NCBI GenBank assembly: GCA_934511335.1
Contig: CAKSWL010000033.1
Coordinates: forward strand, 1-13,808
Length of the DNA: 13,808 nucleotides
Direction: 5' to 3'
Origin: an uncultured Cloacibacillus sp.
Lineage (GTDB): Bacteria; Synergistota; Synergistia; Synergistales; Synergistaceae
Shown here one piece after another: positions 1 to 6,024 of the stretch. Positions within the stretch are counted from its first letter, which is position 1; each line of letters opens with the position of its first letter. Under the pieces are notes generated by a model. It was not told the origin of the DNA. It did not search any database and was given only the letters and a program-made list of their open reading frames with translations. A program made the translations under genes and the position numbers.

Positions 1-2
1 AA

Positions 3-902
3 AATATTAAATTGTTCAATACGACGGTAAAGACAAAATTCTTCGGCCTGCTTGGCAACCCGCTGGGGCAGAGCGCGGCTCCTTTCATGCACAACAGCGT
101 CTACCAGAAGCTGGGGGTGGATGCGCTCTACGTGCCGCTCGAACTTACGATGGACCAGCTCGAACCGGTCGTGGCGAACCTGGAAAATTTCCATTACGCC
201 GGTTCTGGCGTGACGATGCCCTTCAAGACGCAGGTCCATAAATATCTTGACGGCCTCGCCGATTCGGCGCGCTTTACCGAAGTGGTCAACACCGTCGTCT
301 TTGAAGATGGAAAAAAGATCGGCCACAACACCGACGGCACGGGTTTCGTCCTCTCGCTGAAAAAACAGCTCGGGCTCGCCATCCCCGACCATAAATACCT
401 GATCCTCGGGGCTGGCGGCGCGGGGACCGCGATCGCCTGCGCCCTCGCGATGGAGGGCGCGAAGGAGATAAAGTCGCTCTGCATCGCAAAGGATTACTTC
501 TGCGCCGAGACTCTTTTCGACCGCGTGGACCGCCACTTCCCCTTCGTCTGCACCATCGGCGAGATGACGGAGAGGAGCATCGCGGCGGCGCTTGAGGAAT
601 ACGACGTGATCATCCACGCGACGAAAGTCGGCATGTACCCGAAGGTCGACGACATCCTTTTCGATCCGGACCTGTTCAAGCCGTATCACATCGTCGCCGA
701 CGTCGTCTACGTGCCGGTGGAGACGAGGCTGCTGCGCGAGGCCGCCGCCCGCGGCTGCCAAACCCTCTCCGGCCTCTGGATGAACACCTACCAGGCTGCG
801 GAGCAGATGCGCCTCTGGCTCGGCATCGAACCGCCGCTGGACTTCATGTACGAACACAGCCTAGAATACCTGCGCTCGCAGGGCAAGGCGCAGCGTTGTT
901 AG
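3..902 (+). CDS. aroE: Shikimate dehydrogenase family protein (5' end probably outside the window)
   Basis: Predicted NADP(H)-dependent reduction of 3-dehydroshikimate to shikimate in aromatic amino acid synthesis, in the cytoplasm. Numbering from the in-frame TTG at base 12 gives 296 residues, slightly longer than a usual AroE (about 270-290). Visible: N-terminal substrate domain with NPLGQSAAPFMHN (16-28), GVTMPFK with the catalytic Lys72, HNTDG with Asp108; nucleotide-binding GAGGAG at 133-138; ATKVGM at 203-208; and the C-terminal MNTYQAAEQMRLWLG with Gln261. The codons before TTG (AAT ATT AAA) contain no stop and there is no Shine-Dalgarno sequence, so the true start probably lies left of the window. 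Odd: the second serine of the family's SxSP substrate motif is Ala23 here, so substrate preference could differ (a quinate/shikimate-like paralogue is possible). Family assignment is firm; exact substrate is not. Confidence 0.9.
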   Translation, partial: NIKLFNTTVKTKFFGLLGNPLGQSAAPFMHNSVYQKLGVDALYVPLELTMDQLEPVVANLENFHYAGSGVTMPFKTQVHKYLDGLADSARFTEVVNTVVFEDGKKIGHNTDGTGFVLSLKKQLGLAIPDHKYLILGAGGAGTAIACALAMEGAKEIKSLCIAKDYFCAETLFDRVDRHFPFVCTIGEMTERSIAAALEEYDVIIHATKVGMYPKVDDILFDPDLFKPYHIVADVVYVPVETRLLREAAARGCQTLSGLWMNTYQAAEQMRLWLGIEPPLDFMYEHSLEYLRSQGKAQRC

Positions 903-919
903 GCAGAGTGGGCGCCGGT

Positions 920-947
920 GCGGCGGGAGCCTTTCAGGCACCGCCGC
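920..947. other. GC-rich hairpin between convergent genes
   Basis: GCGGCGG (920-926) pairs with CCGCCGC (941-947), and inside it GCC (929-931) pairs with GGC (937-939) around a TTTCA loop. It sits 17 bases after the aroE-family stop. No T-run follows on either strand, so it is at best a factor-assisted terminator or 3' stabiliser for the left gene. Confidence 0.4.
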
Positions 948-977
948 GGACGTCTCCGCGCCTTGCCGGCAAACGGG

Positions 978-1009
978 AAAAAGGACGGCGGAAGAGGACC
1001 TTCCCCGTC
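978..1009 (-). terminator. Intrinsic terminator of the yqeC-mocA pair
   Basis: On the minus strand GACGG-GGAAG (1009-1000) pairs with CTTCC-G-CCGTC (994-984) with one bulged base and a five-base loop, then C and TTTTT (982-978). It begins 35 bases after the stop of the nucleotidyltransferase gene. Hairpin plus U-tract is textbook for Rho-independent termination. Confidence 0.8.
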
Positions 1010-1043
1010 ACTCTTTGAAATGCCGCAATGCAAGACGTCGCGC

Positions 1044-1640
1044 TCAGAGGGCTGTCTTATCGATGCCGTCGGCGATGAGTTTTCGGTATTCCTCCGGGGT
1101 ATCCATGTCTTTAAAGTGGCAGTCGGGGACGACGGCGCGTTCGATCTCGTTTTCATAGCGCATGAGAATGTTTTTGCCGCCGACGTCGCCGCGGGCGTCG
1201 CGGAAGCGCTCGCGCCAGATGGTGCGGTAGAAGATCGGATGGCCGAAAACACCTTCGCGGCAGGGGGCGAGGACGGTTTTTTCCGGCGGCAGCACGGCGA
1301 ACCTTTGGATGAGCGCCGCGATGTCAGCCTCGCGCGCAAGCGGCAGGTCTCCGAGCATGATACAGAAATCTTCTCCCGCGGGGAGCATGTCGAGGCCGAT
1401 CGCCAGCGAGCTTGATTGTCCGCGCTCCGGCTCTTCGTTGACGCGGACGGTCAGCGCTCCGGCGGCCGGGGACAGCGCTTCGGCGACTTCGCGCGAGAAG
1501 TCGGCGTAGATGTGTTTAAAGCCCGCGCCGCGCAGGTTTTCGATGACGGTCCCGATGACGGTCCCGCCGCCAAAGGGCAGCAGCAGTTTCTGGCGTCCCA
1601 TCCGTTTTGACAGTCCCGCGCCAAGCAGGATCACATTCAT
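1044..1640 (-). CDS. MobA-like NTP transferase, MocA/YgfJ type (molybdenum cofactor cytidylyltransferase)
   Basis: Likely transfers CMP (or a related nucleotide) to molybdopterin to make the dinucleotide cofactor of a molybdenum hydroxylase. Numbering from the upstream ATG (1646, 200 residues): the N-terminal nucleotide-binding signature LLGAGLSKRMGRQK (7-20), RGQSSSLAIGL (75-85), the metal-binding LGDLPL with Asp100, GHP at 135-137, GDVGGKN at 153-159 and DMDTPEE at 180-186 all match the MobA-like family. Two starts three codons apart are possible: ATG at 1646 overlaps the yqeC stop as ATGA but is only two bases from AGGGAG, whereas ATG at 1640 is eight bases from it and gives MNVILLGAG, so 1640 is preferred. 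The pairing with yqeC is the classic mark (TIGR03172/TIGR03310 families) of selenium-dependent molybdenum hydroxylase maturation. MobA (GMP transfer) is a less likely alternative. Confidence 0.87.
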   Translation of the reverse strand: MNVILLGAGLSKRMGRQKLLLPFGGGTVIGTVIENLRGAGFKHIYADFSREVAEALSPAAGALTVRVNEEPERGQSSSLAIGLDMLPAGEDFCIMLGDLPLAREADIAALIQRFAVLPPEKTVLAPCREGVFGHPIFYRTIWRERFRDARGDVGGKNILMRYENEIERAVVPDCHFKDMDTPEEYRKLIADGIDKTAL

Positions 1641-1642
1641 CG

Positions 1643-2407
1643 TCATCTCTCCCTGTATTCATAAAGTCTGTCGCCGCGCAGCGAAACGCAGGCCACGGCG
1701 TCGTATTTTTCAAGCAGCGCGGGGATGATGCCGGCCAGTTCCCGCCGGCGGTCTTTGTCGGCGCTCTCCCATTTGTTGAGCATCAGGATTTTTTTTGCCG
1801 TCTCGGGGGCGTTTTTCAGCGGCCCGCAAGGATGGCGCAGGCAGCTAAGGTAGTCGGCGGCGGTCACTTGCGCGCCCTCCGCGACGTTATGCAGCGCGCG
1901 GAATTTATCGGCGCGGAAGATGTGCTCTTCGTCCGCCCTCTCCCGCAGCGCGTCGGCGCCCGCGACGGCGAAGAGGCAGCCGCAGTTTCGCGGCACCGGC
2001 GGCTCCCAGCTTTCGTAATATTTGAGCGAACGTCCGCGGGAGCCGTCGCATTCTGCGAGCAGGACGTCCGCCGCGCCGCTTTCGGCAAGCGCCGCCACCT
2101 CTTCCGGCCCGTAGCCGATCAGTTTGCCGCCCGCTTCGCCGGAGGCGGCGGCAAGCAGCGCGGCGGACGGCAGCGCGCCGATGAAGACGGCGCAGTGTGC
2201 CGCCGGGCCGATAAAGACGTCGCGGCATTCTTCCGGCGCGGGGCGGAATATTTTGGTCGTGGCGGTGAGCAGCACGCGCCGGGAGGCGGCGAGTTCGCGC
2301 CCGAGGCCGTAGAGCAGCGAGGTTTTGCCGCCGCCGCCGGTGACGGCCGCGGCGGCGATGTTATTTTTATCGAGATATTCCGCTAAGAATGAAAAAATCT
2401 TCCCCAT
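1643..2407 (-). CDS. yqeC: Selenium cofactor biosynthesis protein YqeC
   Basis: A 254-residue P-loop protein of the family that profiles with SelD and selenium-dependent molybdenum hydroxylases; its exact reaction is not established. Visible: Walker A VTGGGGKTS (22-30), TATTKI (48-53), ECDGSRGRSLKYY (119-131), WEPPVP (134-139) and a guanine-type NKWE (211-214), all at the positions expected for YqeC. Length is normal for the family. ATG at 2407 is preceded by GGAAGG about 12 bases upstream, a wide but usable spacing. It is the first gene of a two-gene unit: its TGA touches the start of the MocA-type gene. A TATAAT (2451-2446, minus) just after the upstream operon's terminator may be its promoter. 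No molybdenum hydroxylase, YqeB or SelD gene lies in the window, so the target enzyme must be elsewhere. Confidence 0.9.
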   Translation of the reverse strand: MGKIFSFLAEYLDKNNIAAAAVTGGGGKTSLLYGLGRELAASRRVLLTATTKIFRPAPEECRDVFIGPAAHCAVFIGALPSAALLAAASGEAGGKLIGYGPEEVAALAESGAADVLLAECDGSRGRSLKYYESWEPPVPRNCGCLFAVAGADALRERADEEHIFRADKFRALHNVAEGAQVTAADYLSCLRHPCGPLKNAPETAKKILMLNKWESADKDRRRELAGIIPALLEKYDAVACVSLRGDRLYEYRER

Positions 2408-2445
2408 AAACGCCGCGCCTTCCCTGTTTTGTATTTTATGCGTCT

Positions 2446-2451
2446 ATTATA
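2446..2451 (-). promoter_or_regulatory. Possible -10 box for yqeC
   Basis: On the minus strand TATAAT lies about 38 bases before the yqeC ATG. No good -35 hexamer is found; at 17-bp spacing the -35 would fall inside the terminator hairpin of the preceding operon (TCTCAG). The AT-rich context makes a chance match possible. Confidence 0.35.
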
Positions 2452-2454
2452 TAC

Positions 2455-2481
2455 AAAAAGGCTCCGCCCTGAGACGGAGCC
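2455..2481 (-). terminator. Intrinsic terminator of the ferredoxin-sensor-phosphatase operon
   Basis: On the minus strand GGCTCCG (2481-2475), an eight-base loop, CGGAGCC (2466-2460), then TTTTT (2459-2455). It starts 26 bases after the stop of the phosphatase gene and separates that operon from yqeC. Confidence 0.85.
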
Positions 2482-2506
2482 CTGGATTTTGTCCGATTTT
2501 TGACGC

Positions 2507-3700
2507 TTAGTAATATTTTTTTTCCACGTGCCGGCCGAGGCGTGTCATTACCGCCGCGAGGTCGTCCAGCAGGCGTGACTTCACGCGCAGCTCGGTGGGG
2601 AAGTCGGGATTCTGGTGCGCCGGGTTCACCGCTTTGCCGATAAAGAGGTTCAGGTGAGTGCAGCGCTCGATGAGGATTTTCGCGAGTTTTGCCGCGCCGT
2701 GCGGGTCGTCGAGTTTGTCGATCATTCGCGGCACGGCGGGGTGGTCGATGTATTCCTCTACCATTTCGATGGTGCGCTTGAGGGTCATAACGCCCTCCGT
2801 CACGAGGTCGATGCCCTCGATTTCCGCCGTCGGCGGGATGTCGCTGTCGGTGTAGTCGATGTTGACGCGCAGCGGGCGCTTGAGCTCGCGCGCGAGGATT
2901 TCGGAGCTTGTGCCGCCGCTGACGATGTGCAGCCCCTGGGTCTCGATATAGTCTTTTACGATCCGGGGGTCGTCCTCGGGGTTTTTCGGCGGGCCGGAGA
3001 AGAGGCTCACCTGCTGCCGCGGCAGGATGTGGGCGATGGAGACGGTGGTGTCGTCGCCCGGTTTGCCGAGGTAGAGCTCCTCCGCCACATCGAGCACGCG
3101 GTTGATGACGCGCGGCGCGGAGAGTTTTTCACCGCAGGGACCGCAGAGAAAATCGGCCACTTCGTCGCAGCCCCAGCCGAAGGAGAGCGTCTCGCCCATG
3201 CCGGCCTGGGTAACGCCGTCGCTGACGATGACGAAATAGTCGCCTTCCTCAGCGGTGAAGCGGCTCTCGCGTACCAGCTTGCCCTCGATCGTCTTTTCCT
3301 CGTAGTCGAAGGGGATGTGGCGCCCGCTGCGTATCAGCATACAGGGAGGGTTGTCGTACTCAGCCAGATAGCCTCTGCCGTCCTTTCGGATGTGCAGGAT
3401 CATGAAGGTGGAGTAGGCGATGCCGCGCACTTTGCAGACGGGCAGGGTGTGGGCGATGGTGTCCACAGTGTCTTCTATCGAAGCGCCGCGGCTGATCATC
3501 GTGGAGATTATTTTCGAAGTCAGCGTCGAAAGGATGTTGGCCTTTACGCCGCTGCCGAGGCCGTCGGAGAGCACCAGCAGCATGCTGTCCGGCGAGTTTA
3601 TCACCTGCACGCGGTCGCCGCAGAGCTCTTCATTTTTCTTTATCAGGCTGTTATAGCAGGCATCTATACATATGCTATCCATTGCCGTTGTTTCCGTCAT
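2507..3700 (-). CDS. SpoIIE-family PP2C-type serine phosphatase, last gene of the sensor operon
   Basis: Predicted cytoplasmic Mg/Mn-dependent Ser/Thr protein phosphatase. The N-terminal ~225 residues form a SpoIIE/PP2C domain with the metal-binding aspartates in LSDGLGSG (Asp46), VSDGVTQAG (Asp161) and GDDTTV (Asp216/217). Residues ~235-397 are a separate C-terminal module that I do not recognise, with SGGTSSEILAREL (261-273) and a Cys/His-containing helical tail. There is no transmembrane segment and no sporulation context, so it is not SpoIIE itself. The gene begins 26 bases inside the end of the hydrogenase-like gene, which implies translational coupling; ATG at 3700 has AAGGA 11 bases upstream, while a second Met (codon 7) has no good ribosome site. 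In many anaerobes such phosphatases sit directly behind PAS-bearing hydrogenase-like sensors, suggesting it is the output of the sensor. The partner phosphoprotein is not in the window. Confidence 0.85.
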   Translation of the reverse strand: MTETTAMDSICIDACYNSLIKKNEELCGDRVQVINSPDSMLLVLSDGLGSGVKANILSTLTSKIISTMISRGASIEDTVDTIAHTLPVCKVRGIAYSTFMILHIRKDGRGYLAEYDNPPCMLIRSGRHIPFDYEEKTIEGKLVRESRFTAEEGDYFVIVSDGVTQAGMGETLSFGWGCDEVADFLCGPCGEKLSAPRVINRVLDVAEELYLGKPGDDTTVSIAHILPRQQVSLFSGPPKNPEDDPRIVKDYIETQGLHIVSGGTSSEILARELKRPLRVNIDYTDSDIPPTAEIEGIDLVTEGVMTLKRTIEMVEEYIDHPAVPRMIDKLDDPHGAAKLAKILIERCTHLNLFIGKAVNPAHQNPDFPTELRVKSRLLDDLAAVMTRLGRHVEKKYY

Positions 3701-5513
3701 AGACGATCAGATCCTTCAGTTTCGTCAGCGTCACCTTGGTCTCGGCGGTCGTCTCGCCGAGGAGGCTCGCGATCTCCTGCGCCACCGTCATCTGCTTGTC
3801 GATGACGTTCTGCGCCATCTCCATCGTTTCGAGCTTCAGCTTGTTGAGGGACTCGGCCTCTTGCTCCTGCTTCGTAACATCGTGGAGGAAGGCGACCGCA
3901 AGCCCCTGCTCGGGGATGTAGACGATGGTCTGGTTGACGATGATGCCGCGCGCGTCGTAATTCACCTTGTGAAGCGGCACGTTGCGTTCTTCGCCGACCG
4001 CGAGGGCGAAGTCGACTGGATCGAGGAAATCGTCGATACGGCGGCCCATTATTTCGTTCTTCGTGCATTTCAGGAGGTGCTGCGCCGCTATGTTGCACTC
4101 TTTAACGCGCAGGTCGCGGTCGACGGCGATGATGTAGTCGGGGCTCACGGACAGCGTGACGTTCGCGAGCGTCTCGGATATCTGGCTCATGTAGGGCAGA
4201 CACATGTAGAGTTCCGCCTTTTTCTGATAGACGGCGATCGCCTTGTCGCGGCAGGTGCGGTAGCCGCAGCTGCCGCAGTTCAGCTCGTGCTCGGGCTTTG
4301 TTTTGCCTATCTGCGCTAAGATCGCGCGGATCGTCTTCTCATCGGGGATGTCCTCCTTCACCGGCGCCGGCAGGATGCGGCGGCTCAAGTCGAGCGAAAA
4401 GACGTCCGCCTCGCGGATATTTTTCTCCGCGCGCAGGTAGCGCATCATGTCGATGCCCGTGCTGACGGGGTGGTATTCGGTATCCGGCTTTTCGGGGCCG
4501 TTGATGCAGCTGCCGTAGCAGGCGCTAGCCTCGATAAAGCAGTTGTGGATGCGCCCCTCGTCGATCTCTTCCAGCAGCTCTATGATGTCCTTCGCCCCCT
4601 GCACGCTGAGGAAGGTGTATTTGTTGAAGACGTGGGAATCCTCGGGGAGGTTCGCGCGAACGTCTTTTACGATGCCCTCGAAGATCGGGTAGATCGCCGA
4701 AGCGCTGGGGTCGTTGCCGAAATAGCCCTCGGCGCACTTCTCAAGCTCGATATTTTCCTCTTTGAGCCAGCCCGCGAGCTGTCTGAAGGTGACGACGCCG
4801 TCAATGTAACGTTTCTCGGAGACGCGCGCCTCCTCGATCTTGGAGATACAGGGGGCGAAAAAGACGATCAGCGCGTCGTCGCCGTACTTCCGGCGCAGGA
4901 ATTCCCCGTGGGCCTCCATCGGCGACAGCACCTGGGCGAGCTGCGGCGTGAGCTGTGGAAAATACTTCTGCACGAGGAAGACGACGGAGGGACAGCAGGT
5001 CGTGATCATGTTGTCCATCGTGTCGCTCTCGAGGATCCGCGCGTACTCCTTCGTCACGGCGTGCGCGCCGACGGAGGTCTCCTCCACGGCGTCAAAGCCG
5101 AGATTTTGCAGCGCCCCTGCGAGCCGGAAGCGGTTCTCCGCGCCGAAAGAGGCGATATAGGAAGGGGCCAGCGCCGCGACCCTAGGGGGCAAGCCTGCGG
5201 ATGCGTCTGCCGCGTGCGCCGCCCCCTGTTCGCCTTGGCGAACATTCAAAACTACCCTAGGGGGCAAGCCTGCGGATGCGTCTGCCGCGTGCGCCGCTTT
5301 GCCTTCGGCCAGCGCCTGCTTGATGCCGCTAATGTCGTTCACCAGCGATTTTGCATGCTGCGGGCAGTTGCGTATGCAGCGGCCGCAGAGGATGCATTCT
5401 CCCTCTAGAACCTCGACATGGTTGTTGCTGTACTTGATAGACTTCACGGGGCAGACTTTAAGGCACTTGTAGCAATTCTTGCAGTTCGCCTCCGCGACGT
5501 TGATATACTTCAT
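3675..5513 (-). CDS. [FeFe]-hydrogenase-like Fe-S/PAS sensor protein (sensory group C type)
   Basis: 612 residues, cytoplasmic. Order: 2x[4Fe-4S] ferredoxin (Cys11/14/17/21 and Cys40/43/46/50); an unusual linker with a repeat (73-110); hydrogenase large-subunit domain (~112-380) with TTCCP (171-175), APC (220-222) and EASACYGSC (328-336); an extra Fe-S domain (Cys413, Cys416, Cys421, Cys438); PAS domain (~445-550); C-terminal coiled coil (~550-605). All four H-cluster cysteine ligands (Cys174, 222, 332, 336) and the proton-relay cysteine (173) are present, but the catalytic methionine of MPC is Ala220 and the last motif lacks the full GGG, as in sensory rather than catalytic enzymes. ATG at 5513 overlaps the ferredoxin stop as ATGA. 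With the downstream phosphatase it suggests sensing of H2 or redox state and signalling by dephosphorylation. H-cluster occupancy is inferred. Confidence 0.88.
   Translation of the reverse strand: MKYINVAEANCKNCYKCLKVCPVKSIKYSNNHVEVLEGECILCGRCIRNCPQHAKSLVNDISGIKQALAEGKAAHAADASAGLPPRVVLNVRQGEQGAAHAADASAGLPPRVAALAPSYIASFGAENRFRLAGALQNLGFDAVEETSVGAHAVTKEYARILESDTMDNMITTCCPSVVFLVQKYFPQLTPQLAQVLSPMEAHGEFLRRKYGDDALIVFFAPCISKIEEARVSEKRYIDGVVTFRQLAGWLKEENIELEKCAEGYFGNDPSASAIYPIFEGIVKDVRANLPEDSHVFNKYTFLSVQGAKDIIELLEEIDEGRIHNCFIEASACYGSCINGPEKPDTEYHPVSTGIDMMRYLRAEKNIREADVFSLDLSRRILPAPVKEDIPDEKTIRAILAQIGKTKPEHELNCGSCGYRTCRDKAIAVYQKKAELYMCLPYMSQISETLANVTLSVSPDYIIAVDRDLRVKECNIAAQHLLKCTKNEIMGRRIDDFLDPVDFALAVGEERNVPLHKVNYDARGIIVNQTIVYIPEQGLAVAFLHDVTKQEQEAESLNKLKLETMEMAQNVIDKQMTVAQEIASLLGETTAETKVTLTKLKDLIVYDGNNGNG
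5179..5297. repeat. 44-bp direct repeat (two copies, 75-bp period) inside the hydrogenase-like gene
   Basis: Copies at 5179-5222 and 5254-5297 are identical over 44 bases and both start with ACCCTAGGGGGCAAG. The 31-base spacer contains the hairpin GTTCGCC-TT-GGCGAAC (5228-5243). The period is 25 codons, so the protein reads AAHAADASAGLPP twice (residues 73-85 and 98-110) with no frame loss. Removing the block would join LAEGK directly to RVAALAPSY, the usual linker-to-domain junction of the family, so this looks like an in-frame insertion. Confidence 0.9.
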
Positions 5514-5761
5514 TGCTGATTATCACCTGCGATTACGTTGTCAAAAAACTCTTCTATATGGTCGGGGTCCACAAAGTGGATCTCGCCGTTTACCTTTACC
5601 GATACCCCCGCCTCTTCGCAGCGTCCCATACAGAACGAGCCGGAGAGCGCCACCCGCTCCGTGAGGCCGCGCGCCGTCACCAGCTTAGTCAGTCCCTCCA
5701 CGACGCGGCGCGCCCCCTTGAGATGGCAGGAACTGCCGACGCAAATCACAACATCTGTCAA
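5510..5761 (-). CDS. (2Fe-2S) ferredoxin, NuoE/thioredoxin-fold type
   Basis: Small cytoplasmic electron carrier of the thioredoxin-like [2Fe-2S] family (as in NuoE/HymA). Counting from an upstream GTG (5779; 89 residues) the cluster ligands are Cys13 and Cys18 in CVGSSC and Cys50 and Cys54 in CMGRC, the usual C-x4-C / C-x3-C spacing, with C-terminal VNGEIHFVDPDHIEEF typical of the family. I prefer the TTG at 5761 as the start: GGGAGG lies about eight bases upstream and the product then begins MTDVVICVGSSC (83 residues); the GTG at 5779 has no ribosome site. It is the first gene of the operon and its TGA overlaps the sensor ATG. It probably exchanges electrons with the sensor's Fe-S domains. 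There is no NuoF/NuoG-type partner nearby. Confidence 0.87.
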   Translation of the reverse strand: MTDVVICVGSSCHLKGARRVVEGLTKLVTARGLTERVALSGSFCMGRCEEAGVSVKVNGEIHFVDPDHIEEFFDNVIAGDNQQ

Positions 5762-5802
5762 ACTATTTCCCTCCCGCACGATAAAATATCACCACATCCC
5801 AT

Positions 5803-5841
5803 ATTTTACCAGAAAAGAATGTTTTGTGATTAAATTCACAC
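5803..5841 (-). promoter_or_regulatory. Candidate promoter with Rex/CRP-FNR-like palindrome for the sensor operon
   Basis: On the minus strand a TAAAAT -10 (5808-5803) lies about 42 bases before the TTG start. With 16-bp spacing the -35 would be ATCACA (5830-5825), a 4/6 match. Overlapping it is TGTGA-TTAAAT-TCACA (5825-5840), an exact match to the CRP core; with its flanks it is also close to the Rex consensus TTGTGAAnnnnTTCACAA. A repressor bound here would block the -35. The palindrome is certain; the regulator is inferred. Confidence 0.5.
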
Positions 5842-6024
5842 ATATGATGATCAGATAAAGGCTGGCGGATGAATAAGATTTTAAACGACGGACATATCGG
5901 CATCGTCCTTGCGCCTAACGGCCCGTGGGCCGCCGGCTTGGCGACGGCGTCTCGAAAACGCTCCGTGCGGCAGGGCAGGACATCCCTAAGACGACGGCCG
6001 GCCGCAGCCGCGCCGGTCGTTTCT
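5842..6024. other. Spacer between two minus-strand genes; no convincing gene
   Basis: A plus-strand frame opens with ATG at 5869 (MNKILNDGHIGIVLAPNGPW...) but lacks a good ribosome site, turns Arg/Ala-rich and continues as antisense of the next gene, so I do not call it. Two small hairpins are visible: CGGCCC-GT-GGGCCG (5919-5932) and an ACGAC...GTCGT stem with a bulge (5991-6020), the second followed by TTTCTTC on the plus strand. Neither is a good terminator for the minus-strand gene that stops at 6025. Confidence 0.4.

Noticed and set aside
2615..3805. Long plus-strand open frame opposite the phosphatase gene
   Set aside because: It is the antisense shadow of the phosphatase gene in a GC-rich sequence; its product is rich in His/Arg/Val with no motif, while the minus strand has clear catalytic motifs.
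5179..5297. CRISPR-like reading of the 44-bp repeat pair
   Set aside because: Only two copies, inside a coding frame with a period divisible by three, and no cas genes; an in-frame insert or duplication explains it better.
4470..5408. Long plus-strand open frame opposite the hydrogenase-like gene
   Set aside because: Antisense shadow; no ribosome site and no recognisable domain, whereas all Fe-S motifs are on the minus strand.
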